A stretch of 64,000 bases of DNA, from NCBI GenBank assembly GCA_963678705.1, contig OY783208.1, forward strand, positions 23,586,207-23,650,206, in the 5' to 3' direction. The notes beneath the pieces are model-generated. The model worked only from the letters and a program-made list of their open reading frames with translations, searched no databases and was not told where the DNA came from. The first letter of the stretch is position 1; every line of letters begins with the position of its first letter. Of the stretch, positions 38,401-45,400 are shown piece after piece. Position numbers and translations under genes: made by a program. This stretch comes from Panorpa germanica (lineage: Eukaryota > Arthropoda > Insecta > Mecoptera > Panorpidae).

Positions 38401-38653
38401 ACGTCATACAAATATGGTCGACCATTTCTACCGCTAAAACTACAATTCAAATTTTTAATTGCTATATTTCCGTCAACATTTAGATATTTAATAAAATAGA
38501 CACGCCAATACACATTTATTAACGTCAATTTCAATCAACAATGAAAAATTGACCACTAAAAAATGAGGACACAAGCCCATTAAGCCCAACAAATTTTGGT
38601 TTATTCTGTGAAATTTCAATACATTTTTTTTTGTTGTTGCAGGTAATCCTTAA
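17477..38653 (+). CDS. Dap160: Dap160 / intersectin, short form (endocytic scaffold)
   Basis: Seventeen coding exons: 17477-17634, 17704-18155, 18784-19051, 19119-19236, 19307-19423, 20062-20236, 20310-20583, 21522-21669, 21735-22166, 24181-24423, 25640-25797, 25943-26090, 26886-27029, 27912-28190, 29896-30169, 37697-37864, 38643-38653. They join in frame to 1188 residues. Intersectins scaffold clathrin endocytosis and synaptic vesicle recycling. EH domains bind NPF proteins such as epsin; SH3 domains bind dynamin and N-WASP. Seen: EH1 (about 1-105; EF loop DTDADGKMD from residue 57), a Met/Pro/Gln-rich linker, EH2 (about 295-390; DMDNDGKLG from 350), a charged coiled coil (about 430-714), then SH3 domains at about 771-825, 888-940, 1047-1106 and 1130-1186. 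A Gln-rich linker lies in the 27912-28190 exon. By residue similarity the four SH3s correspond to vertebrate A, B, D and E, and no DH-PH-C2 tail is present, as in fly Dap160. The introns are swollen by transposons, and one holds the F-box gene. Confidence 0.95.
17635..17703 (+). other. 69-nt intron of Dap160, in frame and stop-free
   Basis: The intron runs from GTTTGT to CATTCCAG. Its length is a multiple of three and the frame stays open across it, so retention would insert 23 residues into EH1 directly before the EF-hand loop. Family similarity ([11 protein letters not shown]) supports the spliced form as the normal one. Confidence 0.75.
18206..18696. mobile_element. MITE-C, complete, TTAA-flanked
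   Basis: Second full copy of the long inverted-repeat family, with TTAA at 18202-18205 and 18697-18700. The middle is shorter than in the PREB copy. It fills most of the Dap160 intron 18156-18783. Confidence 0.85.
19463..20011 (+). repeat. Repeat D, full-length, filling a Dap160 intron
   Basis: About 520-550 bp, nearly identical to the alsin-intron copy at 54341-54858. It carries a 71-codon open frame (19697-19912) starting [14 protein letters not shown] that differs at one residue from the frame in the alsin copy. It occupies most of the 638-nt intron between exons ending 19423 and starting 20062, in the same direction as Dap160. No inverted terminal repeats or poly(A) tail are obvious, so its class is unknown. 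Confidence 0.8.
20660..21475 (-). mobile_element. LINE fragment: RNase H domain and zinc-knuckle tail
   Basis: The minus strand reads as the 3' part of a non-LTR retrotransposon. First comes an RNase H-like stretch ([13 protein letters not shown], then [20 protein letters not shown]), then a Cys/His tail ([17 protein letters not shown]). These are features of the I/Jockey-type LINE groups that carry RNase H. A stop and frame breaks near 21360 and 20800 disable it. It is antisense within a Dap160 intron. The fragment at 8890-9640 is a poorer copy of the same family. Confidence 0.8.
22383..22924 (-). mobile_element. MITE-A, TA-flanked, internally deleted
   Basis: Both 15-bp ends are intact (ATGGGCTTGTGTCCT and AGGACACAAGCCCAT), with TA directly outside each. 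About 60 bp of the interior is missing. It lies in the Dap160 intron 22167-24180. Confidence 0.9.
23520..23788. mobile_element. MITE-C, one arm
   Basis: The right arm of the family is present, ending CGTTTCACC next to TTAA (23789-23792). The left arm is gone. Same Dap160 intron as the MITE-A copy upstream. Confidence 0.75.
24525..24704. repeat. Repeat G
   Basis: It matches, inverted, the element at 33853-34085, including CGAAAGTTCGGTGGCGACTT and the CCCCACAACTTGTTTTAA end. The two inverted outer segments of the element can pair with each other. A shorter related piece is at about 48985-49020. Confidence 0.65.
24709..24854. mobile_element. MITE-C, left-arm fragment
   Basis: GGTGAAACGATACTTGGCC follows TTAA at 24705-24708. 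The arm continues to about AATCTAAAGCT and then stops. It directly abuts repeat G. Confidence 0.75.
24895..25150. repeat. Repeat J
   Basis: It contains the family segments TTATCTACAACTTTTGTTTA and AAAAGTTATAAGCAAAAATA. Further copies are at 27585-27805 and 38990-39372. Non-coding; class unknown. Confidence 0.65.
25247..25552 (-). mobile_element. MITE-A, recombinant or deleted copy
   Basis: Both outer segments match MITE-A, but the middle is replaced by about 45 bp around ATCTCTTTGACGCTGTTTTG. A similar replacement is seen at 35296-35340, which points to a sub-family rather than a chance deletion. Confidence 0.75.
26228..26812 (-). mobile_element. MITE-A, near full length
   Basis: It runs from ATTTTTCAATTGTTGATTGA to GGACACAAGCCCAT with TA following. 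The terminal repeat on the low-coordinate side is lost. It lies in the Dap160 intron 26091-26885. Confidence 0.85.
27585..27805. repeat. Repeat J
   Basis: Same family as 24895-25150, with TTATCTACAACTTTTGTTAA and an AAAATGGCCGCC end. It lies in the Dap160 intron 27030-27911, about 100 bp before the next exon. Confidence 0.65.
28101..28143 (+). repeat. Glutamine-coding CAG/CAA tract in Dap160
   Basis: A run of CAG and CAA codons, interrupted by GAG and CTG, encodes a Gln-rich segment in the linker between the second and third SH3 domains. Interrupted tracts of this kind are usually length-polymorphic. Confidence 0.8.
28640..28781. repeat. Short dispersed repeat, second copy at 47160-47300
   Basis: About 130 bp, including TTTATTTTTGACAAACTGAC and CGTTTTGACAGATTGTCACA, appears inverted at 47160-47300. 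It directly precedes the Helitron end at 28782. Class unknown. Confidence 0.6.
28782..29710 (-). mobile_element. Helitron H1 with a nested SINE
   Basis: Read on the minus strand, the 3' end is a hairpin (GTCGCTTGCGAC), about 11 bases, then CTAG followed by a T. This is the Helitron end structure. The other side matches the H1 copies at 35473-36171 and 60867-61359 (ACGGGTTTCC, GACGCCAAAAGTCTTAGAAT). A SINE is inserted at 28868-29150. It lies in the large Dap160 intron ending at 29895. It is non-coding; the 154-codon minus frame at 29521-29985 runs out of the repeat into the Dap160 exon and is an artefact. Confidence 0.8.
28868..29150 (-). mobile_element. tRNA-derived SINE
   Basis: The minus strand has an A-box-like stretch (CATAGTTGAAGCTTC) and, about 40 bases on, a perfect B box (GGGTTCGATCCC), as in an internal RNA polymerase III promoter. 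The body ends in an A-rich tail (AATTAAATAAAAAAAAAA). It interrupts Helitron H1. The region has no intact tRNA fold, so I call a SINE and not a tRNA gene. Confidence 0.7.
30253..30530 (+). repeat. Repeat F, first copy
   Basis: About 278 bp, almost identical (a handful of differences by eye) to 37213-37493 in the same orientation and the same Dap160 intron. It starts TATTTTAAAGAAATTAATTG and ends GTCGCACTGCTATAATAA. Non-coding; no inverted ends noticed. Confidence 0.8.
31084..31232 (+). mobile_element. MITE-A left fragment joined to repeat D
   Basis: The left about 150 bp of MITE-A (end TTGGCTTGTGCCCTATGTC) stops at ACGTTGTACAAATTC and passes directly into repeat D. One element therefore inserted in, or recombined with, the other. 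Confidence 0.8.
31233..31668 (-). repeat. Repeat D, copy downstream of the F-box gene
   Basis: It matches the full copies with internal deletions. The small open frame (31220-31444, minus) starts identically, [14 protein letters not shown], but differs in the middle. It lies about 80 bp past the F-box stop, in that gene's sense direction and antisense to Dap160. Confidence 0.8.
31707..31712 (-). promoter_or_regulatory. Poly(A) signal of the nested F-box gene
   Basis: On the minus strand AATAAA lies about 38 nt after the F-box stop codon (31750-31752). This implies a very short 3' untranslated region. Confidence 0.55.
31750..33621 (-). CDS. F-box / leucine-rich-repeat protein, nested gene
   Basis: Three exons on the minus strand: 33621-32404, 32038-31910, 31800-31750. 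They join in frame to 465 residues. The N-terminus ([20 protein letters not shown], residues 6-25) reads as an F-box, the Skp1-binding motif of SCF ubiquitin ligases. It is followed by leucine-rich repeats through about residue 450 ([40 protein letters not shown]), the usual substrate-binding module of FBXL proteins. No signal peptide or membrane segment, so cytosolic or nuclear. It lies wholly inside the 7.5-kb Dap160 intron 30170-37696 on the opposite strand. Intron 1 holds a MITE-A fragment and a MITE-E relic. I recognise the architecture but not the exact orthologue. A continuation of the open frame past 32404 is intron read-through. Confidence 0.85.
32071..32242 (-). mobile_element. MITE-A fragment in the F-box intron
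   Basis: It begins ATGGGCTTGTGTCCTCATTT and follows the family to GTATGACGTGAAATG, then meets the MITE-E relic. This is the right part of the element only. Confidence 0.85.
32254..32363. mobile_element. MITE-E relic, internally deleted
   Basis: It keeps parts of both inverted ends of the element seen at 55491-57798: GCGAGAGAAAGGTATTTG on one side and CTCTCGCACACATTTTGG plus ACACTTT on the other, about 110 bp in all. Confidence 0.75.
33853..34085. repeat. Repeat G, foldback
   Basis: AATTACGAGAGTTCGGCGGC on the left and its inverse (GCCGAACTATCGTGACTTGG) on the right frame about 230 bp; the left segment is followed by a CGACTCATACTTAAAA piece whose inverse also precedes the right segment. The copy at 24525-24704 is inverted and shorter. 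Confidence 0.65.
34600..34770 (-). mobile_element. Helitron H1, 5'-end fragment
   Basis: It matches the H1 terminal part (CCAAAAATCTTAGAATTTTC, CTTGGAACATTATAATATAG, then GA). Read on the minus strand it starts TCCTATATTATAATG. The CTAG end is absent. Confidence 0.65.
35296..36212 (-). mobile_element. MITE-A copy split by Helitron H1
   Basis: MITE-A sequence (TGTGTACAACGTTGAATCCC to CACTTTATCAATATA) ends at 35472 and resumes after 36171 with TTTTATAGAAATTAAGACAT. Helitron H1 occupies the gap. The unusual start (CTCTTTTACGCTGTGTTGTG) is shared with the copy at 25247. Confidence 0.75.
35473..36171 (-). mobile_element. Helitron H1 inserted in MITE-A
   Basis: On the minus strand it runs from TCCATATTATAATG to a hairpin region and CTAG followed by T. 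The CTAG end is duplicated (two CTAG motifs about 15 bp apart). The insertion point in the MITE consensus is the A/T step of CAATATA-TAG. Non-coding. Confidence 0.8.
36301..36861 (+). mobile_element. MITE-A, complete (reference copy)
   Basis: 561 bp with perfect inverted ends ATGGGCTTGTGTCCT and AGGACACAAGCCCAT. The flanks are GA and TG, not TA, so any target duplication has decayed. It lies in the large Dap160 intron. Confidence 0.9.
37213..37493 (+). repeat. Repeat F, second copy
   Basis: Near-identical to 30253-30530, in direct orientation. The pair flanks the nested F-box gene at a distance of about 7 kb. Confidence 0.8.
38018..38580 (+). mobile_element. MITE-A, near complete, inside the last Dap160 intron
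   Basis: The left end is worn (GAGCTTGTGTCCC). The right end GGACACAAGCCCAT is intact and followed by TA. It ends about 60 bp before the final 11-nt coding exon of Dap160. Confidence 0.85.
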
Positions 38654-38757
38654 CAGTTGGGGGTGGAATAACGGAAGAAATATTGAATCAATAATACTAT
38701 TTAGAAATATATATATAAATATTATTGTTTTAGATTAATATATTAATTAATTATTTA

Positions 38758-38773
38758 AATAAATATAAATAAA
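38758..38773 (+). promoter_or_regulatory. Overlapping poly(A) signals of Dap160
   Basis: Two AATAAA hexamers (38758-38763 and 38768-38773) lie about 105-120 nt after the stop codon at 38651-38653. Confidence 0.6.
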
Positions 38774-38989
38774 ACTAGTGAAATAGAAATCGAAAAAAAT
38801 ATATGAATTATGTTAAAACTTCATGCATAAAATTGTTATTAGTTCAATGAAGAAGAAATTAGTGGACACTGTAAAAGTAAAGTATCATTCTCAGCTACTG
38901 TTTTAGCTTTATGTTTCTCCTCAGAGAAATTTGTCACGGACAACCAATTTTCTTCCTTCATCACCTAAAAGTGATAAACACGGATTTAA

Positions 38990-39372
38990 ATTTTTAGATC
39001 GAAGTGAAAACAAAAGCATCATCATTGTTTTTTATCTACAACTTTAACAAAAAATTAGTAAAGAACTTTTTTGTAAATAACATTATTATCTACAACTTTT
39101 CTTAACTACTTTCAGTTGTAACTTTAACAACAAAAAAGTTATAAGCAAAACTAAATCTATATTGCAATTAGACAACGTGTTCATTTATATTCGCGTACAA
39201 CTTTCTTATTTTAAAAGTAAGAATAAAAACTTATGAATAAAAGTTGTAGAAAATATTGTTTTCTACAAAAACGTTTTTTACTAATTTTTTGTCAGAGTTT
39301 CAGTTTTCAAAATAAATAAGAAAATAGTTACACCTGTATTTTTAAGATGGCTGCCAAAAACGATTACTAAAT
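38990..39372. repeat. Repeat J, foldback form
   Basis: The left arm (AATAACATTATTATCTACAA) and right arm (TTGTAGAAAATATTGTTTTC) are inverted copies. The inner parts, around AAAAAGTTATAAGC and ACAACTTTCTTATT, also pair. This suggests that copies at 24895 and 27585 are single arms or deleted forms. Confidence 0.65.
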
Positions 39373-39593
39373 TAAAATGTATGCTAAAACAGTGGGTGAT
39401 GATGATATTTCTATTAATATTGGAATCTAGTGATATTTATTTGCCATATAGAGAAGTATACGAGTGTGGCTACGTCATTTACTACTAACAGCTGGGTTGT
39501 GTATCCCATGAAGATATAACGAAGTTGCGAACAAAGAAAAATAATCTCGTTTACTTATTTCTTGTAAAACAACTGCGGCAAAACTGAGATCAA

Positions 39594-39682
39594 ATTTTTA
39601 ATTGCTATATCTCCGTCAACATTTAGATATTTAATAAAATAGACACGCCAATACACATTTATTAACATCAATTTCAATCAAA
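39594..39682 (+). mobile_element. MITE-A right-end fragment
   Basis: About 90 bp matching AATTGCTATATCTCCGTCAA through TATTAACATCAATTTCAATC. Nothing else of the element is present. Confidence 0.8.
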
Positions 39683-40590
39683 ACTATTTTTAGCAACAAA
39701 AAACTAAATAACATGTTGTAAGTGTTGTATATATATCAGGGGTTTTAATCCACTACACTTGACAAATTAATATCACTAGATTCTAACCTAATTGTTGATT
39801 GTAAGACTGTCTTGGCGTTGTTCGTTTCACTAAATATAATATCGTGTCTCTTGTAAAAGGATTTAACAATCTTTCAGACTTAAATTAATGGACCCTATTT
39901 GACATAATTTCTTTTAGAATAATAAATAAATTTGAAAAGAAAATGCACAAACCATTGGAGTGAAACGTTCGAATGCATTAAGTACTATCTATCTATCTCT
40001 CTCTATCCTATGTTATAAGACTACATATAGTTGAATATGTTATGTATTGCTTGTATGTTTTTAAAATGCTAAATTGTAGCAAACACTCATTAGATTTAAT
40101 TATTGAATGTTAAATATACGATAACTCATATTGTTGTGTTTTAATTAATTAATTAATAAAGACAGGCGCCATTTTAGGTTTTATATTGAGCTGTGGTCAA
40201 TTTTGACAGTTCAGCGGAGACTCAAACCGTTTAAACTTTCGATACAAAGAAAACGCGCTGTCTCACTCATATTACGATAATACATATAGGAGCGAAAGAG
40301 ATATAGAATTCGCATAATATATTTTTACAAGAGTATAAACTTCTTTCATCTTAAATAATGCAGTATATCTAATTTGTATGCAACTGTATCTACACAAATA
40401 AAAGTATAGTATTGCCATCTATGAAAGAAATAGTTAACTGATAAATATTTTCAGTATTTCTTTAGATTGGTTACTCCAGGTCCTGCTTTATTATTATAAA
40501 ATAATAATATTTAGTAAAAATAAGATTTTCTGCATTTCTGGAGAAGTAAGAAGGTTATACTCTTGTTAAAAATGTTGAATTTTTAATTTA
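39683..40590. other. Intergenic, nothing recognised
   Basis: AT-rich with no supported gene. A segment near 40503-40590 (GATTTTCTGCATTTCTGGAG) recurs at about 41897-41960 and 44040-44110, so it is an additional dispersed repeat of unknown class. Confidence 0.45.
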
Positions 40591-40596
40591 AAAAAA

Positions 40597-41195
40597 ATGG
40601 ACTTGTGTCCTATGTCTTAATTTCTATAAAAGTGTACTATATATTGATAAAGTGGGTTACTAGAACTCCTTATATGTTAGGAGATATTAACAATTAAAAA
40701 AATCATTTTTTCTCTTTAATTATTAAAGGGATTCAACGTTGTACACATTCCAAATGCATGTGACATCACAACCGCTGCCAACCTTACAGCTCATAAATCT
40801 CTGCTATATGTATTTACATATCAAAATATCAAATATTATTTACAGCTATTTCAAAGAACAATCAAATTTCAATATTATGTCTGCCTTAGCAGGGTTAAAT
40901 AAAATAAAAACTTATTATTCTTTCACTTGACTTGATTATTTGACTACCAACAGCTACAAAACATTACCACAGCACTGACCTACTCAACAAATAACTGACG
41001 TTAAAATGCATTTCACGTCATATAAATATGGCCGACCATTTCTAGCGCTAAAACTACAATTCAAACTTTTAATTGTTATATCTCCGTCAACATTTAGATA
41101 TTTAATAAAATAAACACGCCAATACACGTTTATTAACATCAATTTCAATCAACAATTGAAAAATCGACCACTAAAAAATGAGGACACAAGCCCAT
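40597..41195 (+). mobile_element. MITE-A, complete
   Basis: The left end ATGGACTTGTGTCCT has one change; the right end AGGACACAAGCCCAT is perfect and followed by TA. About 599 bp, intergenic. Confidence 0.9.
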
Positions 41196-41699
41196 TAAGA
41201 TTTTCTACATTTATGCTTTATTATTTATTATTTTAAAATAGAAAATCCAGTAAACGTGTCTTTGTTACTAATTGTGTTTATTGTGATATCGTCATGCTGC
41301 ACTTCCGTCATCAATGTTTTCATCTTGAGATAAATTTCTACTTCCGTTGTGGTATTTCTAGTGCCAATACTTTGACAGGTGTCACAATTTGTAGGTTATG
41401 GACATGAACATAGATAATGAATTATTTTTCAGTTTAGAATAACCATGGACTATATATATATATCTAAAGATGGCAGTTAAAATGACACTAAGGTAAATAT
41501 TTCACGACTGGTACCGCGGGAAATTTGAAAGTTGATGTGCAATGAAACCATTAAACTATTACCTGGCTGGTGTAACTCAGGTTGCAGTCGTCCAGGCGCA
41601 CTTGTGTCATTTGCAATAATTTTTATTAGAGCTTCAATGAATTTAATGTTTATGGCTCTATAAAAGCAACAGGGCGAAGTGCTGGTAATTTGTAACTAA
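41196..41699. other. Intergenic, nothing recognised
   Basis: Less AT-rich than its neighbours, with no open frame of note and no recognised repeat. Confidence 0.4.
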
Positions 41700-41895
41700 C
41701 CAGCGTTTCGCCCCGTCGCTAAGCAACGTCTGTTTTGTGTGTATGATTCAAGTTCTTTGTAATTTCAAATATTTGCCGTGAAAATTGTTCACTCTCAAAA
41801 ATCTTTATTCAATTTTCGAAATTTATGCGTTATTTAACATCTTTTTACTAGAAATTTGTTATTTAATTTGTAAATTAGGTCGCAAAGTTAGCAAA
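41700..41895 (-). mobile_element. Helitron H1, 3'-end fragment
   Basis: The minus strand shows a hairpin (CGTTGCTTAGCGACG), a short spacer, CTGG and then T, a variant of the CTRR end. Only about 200 bp remain. Confidence 0.65.
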
Positions 41896-42452
41896 TTCTA
41901 GCAAAAACAAGTTTTTCTGCATTTCTTGAGATGAAAGAAGATTATAGCAACTTTCTTAGATTCATGGACACTTTTTTCTCTAACAAGATTCACATTTTAT
42001 TCAATTTTTGATGTAGTTATGTTCGTTATGCTTTAAAATAAAGAACTGCTGCATTACATTTTTATTATCTTCGCGATAATCTGACAGTTCAACGTAGACA
42101 ACAACTAGCGCCATCTACCAGACAGTAGTGACACTAAATAAAAATAATTATAAAATTAAATAGCTTGAAATTAATTAAAATCCTACAAAATATCCACTAA
42201 AATAACAAGAAATGTTTAAAAAATATATATTACACAAAGCTATTTGATAATTGACTTAATTTATTATATTAATTGTTGTCCAACGTTCCACACGCGTAAT
42301 CAAGTGACCCGCGCTTTTCAAACAAAACACAAACCATATTATTTCTTTAGCCGCGTGAGCGCACGCACGTTTTGTAACACAATTTATTTTTGTAACATTA
42401 TTTTTATATCACATTTATATAAATCATCCATTGGTTTGAAATAAAGTGCAGA

Positions 42453-45400
42453 ATGAACCTGAACGACGTAAAGGTGCTCATCTTTGCTTTCGTGGCATTC
42501 TTCGTCTTACTAGTCCGCGTAGACGGAAGAACGAGATATGGAAGAAAGAATTCCTCTTCCGGGAACAACACGGAAGGACAGGCCTGTAAGTATCTTAAGG
42601 ATTTCATCTTACAAAGTTTGTCAGTTTTGCGTTTTTGGTTTTAATTGATGTTTCTTTTTGTTCCAGTCCATGATATCTACAGCCCATTTGATAACGTAAA
42701 TAGCACTTACTCTGGACTCCTAGATAACCTTACTTCTAACTCCTCCTCCGCCTCCTCACGCTCTAAAGAAGATGACAGTATAAGTTTTGATTCGTCCTCC
42801 TCGGAAGACGGTAAATATTGGGCCCGTTGTTTCAATAATTCGCTGTTAAACGCACAAAACATTTTTTAATCATTTTTTTCTTTATTTACAGATAGCAGTT
42901 ACTATAGTGAGGAAACAAGTGAGAGAGAACGAAAACAACACCCCAAAAGTGAGTACCTCTTTAAGTATTCCATTAGTTTACAATTAGCCCCTTCCTGTCC
43001 CTTTAAATCGCACTTTCAATTGGGTAGTGGACTCATTTCTTAATTCTTTATTGAAATATTGGTTATTAAACGTATATTGGCGTTTTCATTTTGTTACATA
43101 TCCAAAAATTGATGGAGATATATCTATTTAAAGTTTTAATTTCGTTTTACAGCGTAATATTGCTATTTTAATCCCAGAAATTGATGACGTCACGAACTGA
43201 ATAGAATATAATAAGTAATGTTATTTATTTTTCGTTTTATACCACGACATTATAATGAAACATTATAAGTCGACGCAACAGCTGCTATAGCTTTGACGTT
43301 TAATTCTGCATCTCTTTTGCACTTCTCTTGTTTAAGAGTGATGGTAAATGCTTGTGGGAAAAAGGTGAGGAAGCAATGACTATTTCAATCGTTGATAACT
43401 TCTAAAATATGGCGAATTGAATAAAAATAATTGGATAATTGAGGTTATGATGGTTAACTTTATCAATATACGGTGCAGTTGGCTATCATAACCTCAAATA
43501 TCTAACGATTTTTGTTCAATTCGCAATATTATAGAAGTTATTAACGATCGAAATAGCCATTGCTTCCTCACCTTCTTCCCCACTACCATTTACCATCACT
43601 GTTAAACAAGAGAAGTGCAAAAGAGATGCAGAATTAAACGTCAAAGCTATAGCAGCTGTTGCGTTGACCCATAATGTTTCAATATAATGTCGTGATGTAA
43701 AACGAAAAACAAATAACACTACTTATTATATTCTATTCAGTTCGTGACGTCATCAACTTCTGGGATGGAAATAGGAATATTGCGCAGTAAATTCAAACTT
43801 CAAATAGAATAGATAAATTAAGAACGCCAATGTACGTTTACAAGCGTTTACCCCGTTGCAAAGCGACGTCTTCTTCTTGTCTATGATTTGGATTCAATAA
43901 AATAATTCGTAATTTCATTTCAAGTTTTAATTCCATTTTTAATTTGGATTTTTAGATTTAACTATTGCACAAAATGCAGTTTTGCAATTTATTTTCAAAA
44001 TTTGGGAATTTCTAAATTAGGTACCAAATACAAAATTAAGATTTTCTGCGTTCCTTGAGAAGTAAGGAGATTGCACTCTTGTTGAAAATGATGAAAATGT
44101 TGTATTTTTAATTTAAACAAAAATTAGATTTTCTTAAATTCATGGACATCTTTTTTTAAACCTAATTTTTTTATGTTTCAATTGTAGTTTTTTAAATTGA
44201 TTTTAAAAAGGCAAATCATTTTTAAACATCTATTACCGTTAGACTTGAATATGTCGATATCTCGTAAACCAAAGCACTTTTCTAAAAATTAATTCCAAAT
44301 TTGAAATCAGCGTTTAAAATTATGTGAAACCCTATTATAAAACTAAGGACTTTCTTTTTTCAACTTTTGTAAAATGTAAGAAGAGTAAAGTCTTTTTACT
44401 TTTCATAAAAATTGAAGAAATAAATTTCTTAGTTTTATAACGGATTTAACGTAATATTGAACGCTGATTTCAAATTTGGAATTAATTTTTAGAAAAGTGC
44501 TTTGGTTTACGAGATATCAGCATATTACTGCCTAACCGTAATTGATATTTAAAAATGATTTTCTTTGATGAAATCAGTTTTAAAAACTACGCAAGATAAC
44601 ATAAATTAAGCCCCATTCCCACTCAGTTTTTAGTTTTATTCTAAAGTTTTAACCTTAAATGTAATTTTGAACTTGTACATACATTTTTTTGTAATAATTA
44701 CTATCTTTATTTAATATAATTAATTTGTTTCTTTATGTTTAACAAGCTGAAACTCACATTTTATGTTAAAACCCTAAATTAACACTAGAACTCATTGAGT
44801 AGAAATTTGCGACTCTTGGCATCCCAGAATGCATTTCTTTTTGGGGGAAAATGTCCCGTAAAAGACAGAACCGCGTGGATATTTAAAATGTAAAGACACA
44901 GTTCTTTATTTTCGAGCCTACCGAACATAACTGCATCAACAATTTGAAGGAGAGTCATTCTTCTGCTAAAAAAAACGTTTTTCTTTTCATGGACCATGTT
45001 TTCAAGAAAAGAAATTACAATTCTTGAAATGTTTTGATGCAGTTATGTTGGGTAGGCCCGAAAATAAAGAACTGCGTCTTTAGAATTTAAATATCCACGT
45101 GGTTCTGACTTTGACGGGACATTTTCCTCGAAAAGAAATGCATTCTGGGACGCTGAGGCCCTCCGCAGACGAGACGACTGGTTGCAAACCTTAGCCCCGA
45201 ATCTGCGTGAACCGAATGTCATTGCAACTGTGTTATTAGTGAGAGAACAAACGTGTTTACGAGTGAGATAAAACACACGGCACGAACGTAACTAAACTAA
45301 TTTCAAACTGGTTTTGAGCATATATTCAGCGACTATATTTCTCGGTCGCAGGGCATTGTTGGTTTCATCAACAGAGATGCGCACGAATACTATTGAATAG

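Noticed and set aside
45043..45276. Open frames on both strands at 44785-45690
   Set aside because: They lie in the arms of a palindrome, so matching frames on opposite strands are expected. No protein similarity.
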